Below are positions 23,422 to 35,708 of a DNA stretch of 64,000 nt, piece after piece. This DNA is from Saksenaea vasiformis B4078. Taxonomy: Eukaryota; Mucoromycota; Mucoromycetes; Mucorales; Saksenaeaceae. The position numbers were made by a program, and so were the translations under genes. The stretch is taken from contig JNDT01002086.1 in NCBI GenBank assembly GCA_000697055.1, positions 1 to 64,000 of the forward strand. The letters are read 5' to 3'. How positions within the stretch are numbered: the stretch's first letter is position 1; every line of letters starts with the position of its first letter. The notes below the pieces were generated by a model. It did no database searches and was not told the origin of the DNA. It saw nothing but the letters and a program-made list of their open reading frames with translations.

Positions 23422-24570
23422 ATGAACGATATTGCTTCTACGGGATTTCCAACATCTTTTGCATCACAAGATTATACACACCCAACCACACCACGGATAT
23501 CACAAGATAATAATACTACTCCTCCTCCCTCACAAAATCCAACATTTTACGATCTACAAGATGTTATTCATCAATACAAATCTCAACCTGAACTATTGAA
23601 ATTGATATTGACAAGCAAAGTGGAAGAAGATAAACGAAGAGCTGAAGAAGCAAAACTACGAGCAAAAGAACTCGACCTCTATCTTCAGGAAAACTCCCGT
23701 CGATTGTCGCTTCATTCTCATTCTGATACGGACGGATCGGGGAAATCAGAAGGGGTTGCTCCAAGAGCTAAACGACGTACTGCACCTTACCATATCCCAC
23801 AACGACGTAAAGACAGTTTGATTGATCATCAAGAACGACGGCATTCCGCTGCTGCTGCCATGCTTGCCATGGGAACCCTCACTATCCATCATCAACAACC
23901 AGACTCATCCGTAGAACACAACACCACACCTTCCCCCACCTCCCCCGTTTCTAGGTAAGGGCACTAGTCTATTTTTTTTCTTTTTTCTTGCTGACATTTT
24001 TTCCATGTGATTTTTAACTTTTTTTTCTTTCCTTTTTTTTTTTTTTTGTTCTTGGTGCAGTACAACCACCCTTTCATCTTTATCTGCTTCCTATCCTTCC
24101 CCTGTTGCAGATCATTATGATGACGATGAAGAAGAAATAGTCGAAGAAGAACAGCTGGAACTTACTTCTTCGGGGCGTCCCCGTCGTCGACGAGAGATGC
24201 AGGCCATCACCAAGATCGTCGAGACAAGAGAGTTTCCTTATGTGGATGATTACTTTTGGAAGAACAACGGCAATACAACACAGAAAAAAACTGGCTGCAA
24301 AAGCATCTACTACAAATGTTCCAATAGCAATAAGGTGAGTTAGATTTTGCTGGAAATTCGCGGGATCGGAATGGTGAAGGCGGGTTTTCCCGAGCGGGGT
24401 TGACATATGAAATTCATGCTTTTGCTTCCATCCTTTCTCACGTCTCTTTTTTTTAGGGTTGCCCTGTCAATAAAACCGTGACCGCCCGACCCAATGGTGA
24501 ATATTTAATTAAGTACCGTGGAAACCATCTACCAGAATGTGGACGTGTGGAGCGAATCCGTGACCTATAA
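23422..24570 (+). CDS. WRKY-like zinc-finger transcription factor
   Basis: Three exons (23422-23954, 24061-24334, 24457-24570) join in phase to 306 residues. Residues 1-220 are Ser/Pro/His-rich with a coiled-coil-like stretch (VEEDKRRAEEAKLRAKELD) and an acidic patch. The C-terminal 60 residues form a WRKY-GCM1-type finger: DDYFWKNNGN in place of the plant WRKYGQK strand, then YYKC-x6-C with GCPVNKTV, then YLIKYRGNHLPEC supplying H-x3-C as the remaining zinc ligands. The order, the YYKC and GCPVxK blocks and the closing Y-x-G-x-H match WRKY domains closely. It is probably a nuclear DNA-binding regulator, but the changed heptapeptide means W-box recognition cannot be assumed. The domain is followed at once by the stop. 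A FLYWCH or transposase-derived origin is the alternative. Confidence 0.75.
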
Positions 24571-24749
24571 TCGTTCTAATAATAAAGAAAAAAAAAAGAC
24601 ACTTGTATCTAAAAAGGAGTCGTCACGCCATTTTGGTACAGTGTGTGATCCATTGGGGATGGAGCGTTCCGGGGAAGTGAGGGGAAACAGGTCAACTAGA
24701 GTTTTCCGTACCAGTGACAATGACGGGTTGGATTGGGTACCCTTCCCTT

Positions 24750-24757
24750 TATATAAG
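24750..24757 (+). promoter_or_regulatory. TATA box of the small acidic protein gene
   Basis: TATATAAG, followed by a long pyrimidine-rich leader (CTTTTTTCTTTCTC) and then the ATG at 24833. Confidence 0.6.
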
Positions 24758-24832
24758 TTCTTACTTTTTTCTTTCTCTTTTTTTTCCCTTCCTTCTTCTT
24801 TTCTCCACACACAAGCTTTATTCCCCTTTGCC

Positions 24833-25243
24833 ATGACTGCGTTCGTTCTTCCAAGATTCTCCGGTTCTACGCTTGAACCTACATCCGACCCTATTGTTAT
24901 TCGCCCGCATCAAATCTATCACTCGTCACCCGCGGAAGACAACAAAGCCTCAATGACAAAGTTGGAACCTACAAGATGTACAAGCCCTTTGCGCAGACAA
25001 CATAAACCATCATTTATTGCTATTCCGGACCCATCCAGTCTAACGGATTGTGCTACCTCAGATGATGAAGAGGAAGACGAAGATCAGCCTTGGCTTGTGT
25101 GGGATGAAGAAACTCAATCCATTAAGGTTGCACCTAAATACCGAAACAATGGAGATATTCCGCCATGGATTCTAGCCTCTATGCGATCACCCTACTCCGA
25201 TGATGATGGCAGTGTCTGCAGCAGCAACAGCAGCAACTTTTAA
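24833..25243 (+). CDS. Small acidic hypothetical protein
   Basis: Intronless 136-codon frame with a well placed TATA box and pyrimidine leader. The protein is rich in Pro and Ser at the N-terminus, has an acidic run (TSDDEEEDEDQPW), then WDEETQSIKVAPKY, and ends in a Ser/Asn tail. The block DIPPWILASMRSPYSDDD may be a short linear motif. No known domain was recognised. It lies 260 bp downstream of the WRKY-like gene on the same strand, and may be independently transcribed. It does not look like a secreted protein. Confidence 0.7.
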   Translation: MTAFVLPRFSGSTLEPTSDPIVIRPHQIYHSSPAEDNKASMTKLEPTRCTSPLRRQHKPSFIAIPDPSSLTDCATSDDEEEDEDQPWLVWDEETQSIKVAPKYRNNGDIPPWILASMRSPYSDDDGSVCSSNSSNF

Positions 25244-26899
25244 CCAAACATACCATACCCCGCCCTTCCTACTGATTTCGCTTCCTGTTTCCATGTCTTT
25301 TGTATATAACCTCCCGCCTTTTTTTCCCCCTACGTAATAGTATCGTATTGCGAATGTCTGTCGCTCTTCTAAAGTATAAATGTTACATTTTTTCTTTTAT
25401 TTCGTACGTTTAGGAAGCTTTCAGAAAAACTTGTCGCATGCAAGCCTTGGAATATATAGTTTGCCATTATTTCCTTTTTTGGTCTTCTCCTTTTCTTTAG
25501 TCGCAGTACAGTCATGCGATTGATGGACACAAAATTTGAACATGTGTCCTAAATATTGAAACATCGCTCGGTGTTTGCTCTTCGAAGGACGTTGTAAAGA
25601 AAGTGGGTAAATCGTCAGAAATGAAAGGCTATAACCCTTATCATGAATTGCGGATTTTTCACATGCTTGCTGATGTAACGGGGTGCATAAACTATGGAGA
25701 ACGCTGATGCGCCTATCCTTGTGCTCTTCCGAGCGTAATTCCACTCGAGCGTTTCTCACCTGTAGTGAGGTCTCTGAGGAAACTGTTCCTTCCACTTTTA
25801 CATCCTGTTGGCTTTATTTTCTACCCTAAAATCTGCTTTGCCATGCGTACAACAATTTAATATTGTCGCAGCAATATATCGTTGCTTTGGATAACATGCT
25901 GCAAGGATTCGGAATTCCCGTTAACTATTGCCTCTTCAATTTTTCTGTGTGGAAACGAGGTCAAATCGCTTATTCCTCATAAAGCCAGCAATACCAACGC
26001 AAAAATCATCGTCCAATAAACTAAGCGATCTGATCTTCCCCCATTTTGTGCTGCGATCCCGCAAATAGACTCTATGTGCTCTTTTTGAGCGCGCATATGA
26101 CCTCTTGTGCTTTTGTAACTTGCTATGGCATGTGTGAAATCCCAACCTTATCAGTTCAGATGCAGTAGGCTCCGTTGGCTTCCTCTCTATATGCCAGAAT
26201 AATCCCACGCCAAATTCAGAATCGCATTCACTGCCAAGCTGAGGGTGCATGGCAAGGCATCGCTAGTTAACTCCAGGAGCCGTGACATACTGAAAATTTT
26301 ACAAGCTTCCTTTACGGCATCTGGATAGCCATAGGTTGGATGCCAGTTCTGGCTACATCTAGGGAAATCTCATAAGATAAGTCAAAGAAGTTCAGACGGA
26401 AAATCGAAGGCGTGCATGACGTGTGATAAATCTGCCAAGACAGACGAGCTTGTCATGATATCGTACATCTTCGAATTAAGAAGCATCCTTAGGATCTCAC
26501 TTCTTTTTCATGCGCTTCCACTAGTTTGTTATAGGTTATTATGGACCAGGTATTGAGAAGTGACGGGAAGTGATGGGTATATTCTGCTTTCATAACATGA
26601 CTTTTGCGAAATCGGATGGCTACAATATTTGAGGACCTGTTTTATTTTTTGTTTACTTGATTTCATGTTTATTACAATACCACACAGAGTCATAGAGGGC
26701 AAAAAATGATGGTGTACAGCAAGGATAAGAACAAACGTTTCGAATCGTGAACTTTTCAAGTTTGACAAGAGCCTTCTCTCATGTCTAATGCCAAGTACCT
26801 AACAGCCATGGTTAGGTCTGACAATTGGTCTTCTGTTATTTCACCAGGGAAACTGCAACTCTTCAAGCATGTGCAACGGCAAAAATTATAATTTAATTT
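25244..26899. other. Gene-free stretch
   Basis: Minus-strand frames of 80-124 codons (25421-25795, 25936-26250, 26529-26768) show no domain, no intron support and unlike codon use. I regard the stretch as non-coding or long-decayed. Confidence 0.4.
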
Positions 26900-27742
26900 T
26901 TAACTAAAAACAATCTCAAAGCTTTTGCGACCCTGAATACGTTCATAATAAAGTCTAAGTGCCGGCCGACCCTGGAATACAGCGTCTGGTGGTCGGACTT
27001 GTAGTAAACGGTAAAGGTAAGGTGTAAAATGGACATCAGCCATTGTATAATCGCCAAATAGATATGGCCCCTTAGCCTTCTCGAGTCTTGCTTCTATCTT
27101 ATCCAGGAATTCCTCTGCTAATGCCCACTTCTTGCCATTATCGTCAAACATCGGTGAAGGGTCAGCCTCTCCTTCGTAGAATTTAAGCACCGCTTCGGCT
27201 TGAGCAATGAGTTTCGTGTATAACGCTTGATGTCCGGATGTTCGAGCATTGTACGTGTGCCAGGCAGCGAGTCGGCTCTTTAGAAAAGCTGTAATGATTG
27301 GGCGCTTGGCTTGAAGTTCGGTCATGTTTCCAGAAGTGACAAACAGCGGATTGCCGACGTCGTACTGACCATGCATATCCTGTAGCAACAGTTCGATTTC
27401 CTGTTTGCTGTCAGTAGGACTTAAGGTGTTTCCAGTCATCTTATCGAGATAGGAAGCCACGGAAATAGAGTCTGTCAGCACCGTCCTTTGTTGTTGATCA
27501 TCTGTGATGTCGAGCGCGGGCACAGTGGCATGTGGATTAATCCTACTTATCATATGAGATACAGCCGATCTATCATTTTAACCTATTTCTTACTTCAGAT
27601 ACTCCGGTGAGTAGTTTTCAGCCTTTGACAAATCAATCTCGACTTGCTCAACATTTGTCATCGATTTTTCGGCAATTAAAATTCGAGGAACAGCAGCCCA
27701 CAAGGACGGCTTGAATGTGTGCAGCTTGATGTGAGTAGACAT
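26900..27742 (-). CDS. Glutathione S-transferase-like protein
   Basis: Two exons (27594-27742 and 26900-27542) join in phase to 263 residues. The thioredoxin-like N-domain has FKPSLWAAVPRILIAEK and, after the splice, YLKINPHATVPALDI, which is the cis-Pro block that holds the glutathione backbone (V-P-A). The C-terminal all-alpha domain ends with GPYLFGDYTMADVHFTPYLYRL, the N-capping box and hydrophobic staple region of GSTs, followed by YYERIQGRKSFEIVF. It should conjugate or bind glutathione in the cytosol; substrate unknown. N-terminal residue FKPSLWA suggests a Ser-type catalytic site but this is a guess. Confidence 0.88.
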
Positions 27743-28565
27743 TGTTGTTAGACAATACAATAAAAACCGCAGAAAAAAAAACGATCCTTTTTATTACTCA
27801 GTCGATCGTTTTTACTGGAGTTCTGTTTATGGTAGGACGCGTGTCGAATCAACTGGTCTTTCCGACGCTGACTCACCCAAACGTTGAAAGACAAAAAAAC
27901 CAAATAACTGCATAAAGTTTACAGATCATTTATTAGTAATCCGTTAAAGAATTGTCTTGCCTCCCATGAATGTCTTGTTACTATTGAGATCTAAATCTAC
28001 ACTCAATCTAATGATCTTCAGACAGTTAGTGGAGAAAGAGTTTATATAGATTATCAACAAAAGAGTACTAAAGCAACTCTGTAGCAGGCTTTGCCTTGAC
28101 TGACAGACAAAATTATTAAGCTCAGCGTAATGAGCTGTTTTTAGAACGATGCCGCTGCTATGGAACATGGAAGTCGCTCTTTCAAAAGCAAGTGTCTGAT
28201 TCATGAGGATAGCCTTCATACAGTGTGTGATTCTTCAGTCGTTTAACAGCTACTGTAGTTCTTACATACTTTTCGAACTTCATTTCGACCTTCTCCTGAC
28301 CATATGAAGTCGTAGAAGGTCAGTCAGCTGCCAATAGGAGGATGAGCATGGTACTCTTATATCAATCAATTTTGGGAGAACAATCGGAATCGATATTTGT
28401 AGACTAATGGTTTATGCATTTTTCTCCTATGGATGGTATAACAAAGCAAAAAAAATTGATTGATAAACGGAATAAAGGTAGTTAACATAAGTGCTCCCTA
28501 TGTAGTTGCGCTTCTACGCCTTCTAGAGGACATCGTTCCTATACCTTGATCAGAAGTAGCCATGT
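27743..28565. other. Intergenic
   Basis: A 91-codon minus frame at 27944-28219 shows no domain. Nothing else is seen. Confidence 0.4.
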
Positions 28566-28839
28566 TTAATTTTTTCGTTCAAAATAATCCGAGCTTTTCA
28601 TAAGCATAATAGCTGCATCTAATAACCGTTCACCAATGGAAAGATATTTTTCAACATAACCACGGATTTCTTGGTTCTCAATTTTCGATACTGCGGGCCT
28701 GCAAAGGAAACAAAGGATTAAGCAGAGGCATTCAATTAGGAGACAAAACTCACTGTAATCCCGATGTTCGTCTGATGCCTGCCAAGATGGTCGAGATGAG
28801 GGCTGCATCAACTGCTAGATGAAGCACTCGACTAATCAT
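28566..28839 (-). CDS. DUF1748 family small protein
   Basis: Two exons (28754-28839, 28566-28698) join in phase to 72 residues, the usual size of this fungal family (about 70-80). The pattern is complete: VLHLAVDAALISTILAGIRR, a hydrophobic N-terminal helix, then TSGLQPAVSKIENQEIRGYV, EKYLSIGERLLD and the C-terminal SSDYFERK. The family is conserved in fungi, is often annotated as mitochondrial, and has no established function. It lies just downstream of the ADCK1-like kinase on the same strand. Confidence 0.88.
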
Positions 28840-29034
28840 TCTTTCTCGCAGATAAGGGTAGAAGAGATAGTAGAAAGGGGAACGGAGTTATGGAATATCC
28901 GAAAGAAAAGCCACTTTTGCATAATGAAATGTCGGAAGAACTGTTTCCGTTTTAAGGATGAGTCTTTTAATCAGATCTATACGTATAAATTGTTTTTTTC
29001 CTCTCTTTCCGTCTATGTCTAAGCTGTAAAGAGA

Positions 29035-29055
29035 AGGGGGAGGGGGGGGGGGGAA
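29035..29055 (+). repeat. Poly-G tract
   Basis: A run of about 12-13 G within a purine-rich stretch between the DUF1748 and kinase genes; it could form a G-quadruplex. Confidence 0.5.
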
Positions 29056-29081
29056 GGAATAGGGTAGGTCTTTCTTTTTTT

Positions 29082-30942
29082 TCAGCAAATCGAGAGTCTT
29101 TGGATGTTCAAACGCTCGATCCATGTCTTGCTGTATTCGTAAAACCATAACATAAACTCCAAAGAATGGTATTCCCACCATGCACGTGTTAACTTCTTAA
29201 ATACGTCCAAGTTGCAGCCGAATTGACGAATACGATCCAACAAAACCCGCTTGGTATCCTGCCAAACTGCTTTCGCACAGAATTTACCCATAATAACATA
29301 GGTCAGGCGTTGATCCGATACATCAAGTGTCTCATCCACCACTCGTAATAAATCGTTTGTTTTAAGTAGCAAAAGCACTGGTCGTGGCATGCGTGAAAGG
29401 ATATCGGCCACTTCCACCAGAAAATCCATTGCTCCTTTTGTCATACGTTGCATCTCTTCTACCGAACGTGACGACGATAGATCGACTGAATGGATGGTGT
29501 CCCAATCACGACCCGTCAACATACAGGCAAATAGCCGGTAACCATCCGTACCACCAACACGCTGAGAGTACACTTTGATATCTTGTTCATCACCCTTAAT
29601 TAAGGATGTCCACAAGTGAGCATAATCCATCCGAAGTTGATCCGTCAATGTACGATAAAGTCCATGGTCCAATAGAACCAAGTCAAAGTTATACTTCGAT
29701 TGTGCTGGATTTTTGGCAGGGCGAATAATAATATTACCAGGATCTACAGAAATGTTAAGTCAACAGCCTTAGTTTATCAAAGAACACCTACGAGGATCGC
29801 AATGCACAAAACTAAAATAGGTGATGAATAATGACAATCATACCAAAAAAGGGAGACTTACCCATCCAAGAAAATCATCTTCGAAAAGACTCTAGTCATT
29901 TCAGCCGAGACTTGCTTAGGGTCGATATTATGCTGCTTCATATAGTCAAGATTATCAATGCGAGCACCTTCAATGACTAATACCAAAAAGGAACACATGG
30001 ATGAATAAGACGTTGTGGAAGAGAAAGGAGTATCACTTTACATTCCATGCACATAATTCGTCGTTGAGCCCATAAAACGTTTGGAATAGTCAAGGTTGTC
30101 TTCCCTTGAGCTCTATCTTCAGCAAAGTTCTTTTCCACTTGTCGAGCATTTGCCGCCTCATGCGTGAAGTCCAGTTCTCGTGGCAAAGATTCTCGCATTT
30201 CTTCAGCAACCCATTCAAAGCCAAAATTTGGGAAGATACGCTTGATAACGTCAAAAATAAACGATACCGTATCAAGGTCGATTCGACAAAACTCGTCCAA
30301 GGCAGGATGTTGTAGCTTGACTGCTACATCTTTATGCGTTCCGCGTAGACGGGCACGATGCACCTGAGCTAATGAAGCTACACCAATGGGATTCCAATCG
30401 AATGCTTCGAAAACCTCCTCTACCGTTTTTCCATAGTCTGTCTTGAACAGCTGTTCGATATCACTTGCTGTGGAAGGATCGCACCGATCTTGTAGTACAG
30501 CCATGGTGGATGTCCATTCTGGTGGAAGTACATACACTAATGCAGATACATGCTGTCCAAGTTTGACGTAGATTCCGCCAAGTTTCTGCAAACCAGCAAG
30601 AACATGCTCTGCACAGCGCTTGTGGCATGCACGTTTCGCTAACTCACGTTCGTCGTTGTCGCTGTAGTGTTGCGAAAGTGTCTGTTTATAGTCCCATGCA
30701 ACCCTTGCACCAACAGCACCCGCAGTGCCACAACGTTCCAATGCAGAAACCACATGTCGAAATCGATCATTGGTATTGTACAGGACTGTCCCGCCTACGC
30801 CAATGGCAGCCGTGCCAATGACAAGTTTACCAAGGAACCCTGACCTTCTCGGTTTGTTCTCTGTGGTGTAGCGCCGCAAAGACAACGTCCTTGCGGAAGA
30901 AATGAACCGGGATCGGTGCAGTAGCTGTCTGCCCTGAATCAT
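29082..30942 (-). CDS. ABC1/ADCK1-family atypical kinase-like protein (Mcp2-like)
   Basis: Four exons (30042-30942, 29862-29976, 29792-29811, 29082-29743) join in phase to 565 residues. The Arg/Ser-rich N-terminus (LLHRSRFISSARTLSLRRYT) looks like a mitochondrial presequence, followed by a transmembrane-like segment (GKLVIGTAAIGVGGTVLY). The UbiB-type kinase-like domain has KLGGIYVKLGQHVSAL (KxGQ), ASLAQVHRARL, VAVKLQHPAL (VAVK lysine), a catalytic loop FVHCDPHPGNIII (H-x-D-P-H-P-G-N) and DHGLYRTL (metal-binding DHG, DFG equivalent). This is the ADCK1 branch; yeast Mcp2 links to mitochondrial lipid homeostasis. The 20-bp third exon encodes most of the catalytic loop start (FVHCDP). Start at the ATG before IQGRQLLHR. 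Confidence 0.92.
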
Positions 30943-31055
30943 GAAAAAAGCTGAAGTCCGAAGAAAACAAGAGTGACCATCGGGCTGGCAAATGAACAAT
31001 TGCAAGGCCAAAAGAAATTCGATTGGATAAGGTTTCTCTCCGTCTTTTTACTTTT

Positions 31056-32196
31056 TTACACAGTGACGGTATCTTTTTCAATCCAGTAGATTTCACATGT
31101 TAGTCTTGTATCTTCTACTTGTCTACAAAGCCATTGACGTTCTTTTATCTTTGTAAAGAATTCGCGTTCATCGGGGTGACGTTCCTTGTATGCAAGCAGG
31201 ACTTTGGTCTTGTCCCCCATGAGCCAGTCCAGCGTAGTCAACAGCACATCATGAGATCCCTGGTTATAGAGTACGTCTGTAAGTAGTACCAGGTCGACAG
31301 AAGGCAGCCATGGAGAGCCAGGGCCCCATTCAAGTGTCTTGACGGTGACACATGACTGAGACTGAAGCTGTGCGTTCTGTTCCATAATTTCTACCGCTTC
31401 CGGCAGATCCGTCAAATAGAGTTGTTTTGGAGAGATATGCTGTGCAAAGTAAAGACCTACAAGTCCTGTTCCACTCCCTAGATGATTTGTTCTTTTCTTT
31501 TGAATTTGGGTTTGGCAGTTCTTTTTCATTACCTAATTCCACCACCGTATCATGAGAAAAATCGAGAGGTGCGATGGAAAGGTAATAGCACATGCCCAAT
31601 CCACAATCCCTTTGAAATATCAGAATCAAAAGGGAAATAGAATAAACTCACCATACGTGGCGCGCGATACTTTGACAAGCATCTTCTCGTATCCGAAGGA
31701 TTTTATCGGGAGACAAAAGGAAATGACGTTCGGCTTGCTGGCCACTTTTTGGTTCAGTGGCTGTCTTGCGCCGCAGTATCTTAAGTGGAACAGACCAGGT
31801 AGGGACAATCCACACATCCTCGGAAAATAAACGTGCATGCTGCCATACTGGATGGACTTTTCTTGATTCTGAAGAGGCAAGTGCAAACCATAGTTGGACC
31901 TCGGACTGAGATGACTCAATGACGAGTCGGCTACGTACAGTTCCTCCGGATTTGACAGGATCGTATTCCAAATGAACGACAGCCTTGTCTGAACTGCGCA
32001 GCACGGACTTTGTTTTCGCGTTGTCATTGTAGAGGGACAAAGTGGCAGATGGATCAGAACATTGACACATCACTGGCACGGATTGCCAGTAGTTGGCATC
32101 ACCTAGATCCGTCTCGACAGTCCATACTACGGTAAATGGTTGCCCGCTTGCCACCTGTTCCGGAGGCGGCTTGAGAAACCTAATGTAATAGATCAT
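31056..32196 (-). CDS. METTL21-type protein methyltransferase with extra N-terminal domain
   Basis: Three exons (31652-32196, 31533-31609, 31056-31477) join in phase to 347 residues. Residues about 200-340 are a seven-beta-strand methyltransferase of family 16: HDTVVELGSGTGLVGLYFAQ is the SAM-binding motif I, LYLTDLPEAVEIMEQNAQLQ motif II, and VLLTDVLYNQGSHDVLL carries the DxxY motif (DVLY) of METTL21/EFM lysine methyltransferases. The first 190 residues are a beta-rich region (VWTVETDLGDANYWQSV, WSVPLKILRRK) not present in short METTL21 proteins. The likely substrate is a translation factor or chaperone lysine, unspecified by sequence. Cytosolic location is inferred from lack of a signal. 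Confidence 0.82.
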
Positions 32197-32562
32197 GTCC
32201 CGGGCACCCAAGAGCAACGAAAGTTTGCGTTGTTGGTGTGGCGGACTTTGAATGGACCAGGTTGACCTTGTGTGAACGGTTAGACTGAGCGATGTTCAAA
32301 GTCGATTCTTCATGGACGCATAGTTTATTTAGAGTAGCGTAAAAAGTTGTTCAATGAACAATAATAGCTGAACGCAGCCGAATACCGCTCTGTGACAAAG
32401 AAAAGATTTAGATAAGATATGATTGGATTCGCAAATGAGATCAAGCAGATATGAAGTTTCTGATGAATTGCGTATTTCCTAATAGTCTGTAGGTATAGCC
32501 GTTCTTCAAGCCAATTCTTTTTAGTTATGATGTCTTGTATAAGGGATATGAAAGCACCATGT

Positions 32563-34076
<1,514 letters not shown>

Positions 34077-34256
34077 TGTCGAAAAGAAAAATAACAAGAA
34101 AAGGAGGAGAAAAGCGTAAGTTTATATAATAGAAAAGTTTGCGGTTGTCTTTTTCGTTAGCAACAAAAGAACAACGCGCTTTGTCCGGCCCTTTTTAAAG
34201 GAGAAAGGACCTAAATTTTATGACGGAGATTTGTGCTACGCTTATTCTATTCACTG

Positions 34257-35708
34257 CTAAATTTTGATATGATAGATCTTGGCAAGCTTTGCCAATTCAT
34301 TCGCGTTTACCGAACCTGTAAGTCGATCGAATATGCTTTGCAAAGCTACAATGAACCCCACATAGTTAGGGTGAGAAAATCTCATGGAACATAATATCTT
34401 TACCTTTTATGTGTGTGCGGCTCAGGAACATGACTAACATATCTATACGTCGGACTCGACTTAAGCCTTCAAGCACATCGTAAATTTCCTTTTCTGTTTT
34501 GTCTCTGTACACGTTAAATGGTTTAGATTTTCCGGTTTGTGTTTCCAAAACCACGCGTACCGACGATAGTAGGTATCGACAATTTCTATCATTTTCTCGA
34601 ACTGATCTGACTCCAAGGATGATTTGAATAGTGTCGCATAAGAAGCAGGTGGAATACACTAGGAAATTTTTTTTTCTGGTAAGACTCATCCGTTACAACA
34701 TTCGAAATTACCTGAAGATACTGGTATAGCATGTCATCCCCTCGATGCTTGCAGGATTTCCAGTCTCGCTCAAACTCGAAATTTGTTCGCGGACATTCCA
34801 GTTTCAGAGGAGTGTGACTTAGTGGTACCCCAACCAAATCATCATGATTGACCTTCTGAGGCGGAGGAGGCACGTGGGGTCTTTCACTTTTGCTTTGTCC
34901 AGTATAAGCTGCATCGACGACTTTAATCGGTAAAGTCGCTCTCTCCGGTTTAGCTGATGGTTGCTTAACAGGAGGTAGTTTATTCAGCTCTGCAATAACC
35001 GCTTGATTTTGAGGATCCAAAGTAAGTGCAGTTTCAAAATCTGCGGGGTATATTGTCAGTAACAAACCAGTGCGCGTTTGTGAAACATTGTGTACCTGCT
35101 CTTGCCTCTTCTGTTCTTCCAAGCTCACGTAATGCCATACCGCGGCGCCACAACGCTTTCACATTTTGGGGTTGCAATTGTAGACCCTGGGTACAATCTT
35201 TCTCCACTAGGAGATACCTAGAAAACCATGTGAATACGGTCATTCCCCCTAACGTATTCCCCAACTTATTCAGTTTCAGATACGCCATCGCACGATTCAA
35301 GTAATACACAGCAACCGTGGGATCCAATTCGATCGCACGACCATAATGTTCCACTGCTTTCGTATAATCTTTTCTTTGGAAATATTGATTGCCCTTTTCC
35401 TTTTCTGTTTGGGCTTTTGACGCATTGCTCTGCTTCTGCTGCTCCTGGTTTTTTTTCTCTTTTTGGTCTTTTTCTATCTTGTAAATCGCGTCCAAACCCG
35501 TAGGCTTTTGTCCATCCAAAACCAGTTCTACGGTAGAACGAATAGGAGGCAACGCCTGTTGAACACCATGAGCCTCGCTTGATCTTCAAGCATATGCTGC
35601 TACCTCATCGTGAACAGGCTTCCTTCGCATCTGTAGTTCGTCTTTTTTTCGAATCTCGGACTGCCATTGGAAGAGATCTTTCCACACTGATTCATGTGCT
35701 GCCGCCAT
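34257..35708 (-). CDS. RPAP3/Tah1-like TPR co-chaperone of the R2TP complex
   Basis: Seven exons (35604-35708, 35266-35555, 35096-35217, 34712-35040, 34561-34658, 34404-34504, 34257-34315) join in phase to 367 residues. The middle has three TPR repeats binding the Hsp90/Hsp70 C-terminus: EKEKGNQYFQRKDYTKAVEH, AVYYLNRAMAYLKLNK and VKALWRRGMALRELGR. The C-terminal RPAP3_C domain has NFEFERDWKSC, ASYATLFKSSLESDQFEKMI and EIYDVLEGLSRVRRIDMLVM, and it should dock on RuvBL1/2. R2TP assembles RNA polymerases, snoRNPs and PIKKs. Animal RPAP3 is about 660 residues; this shorter form with one TPR block resembles early-fungal versions. Yeast Tah1 lacks the C-domain. The 48-bp first intron is short but keeps phase. 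Confidence 0.88.
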
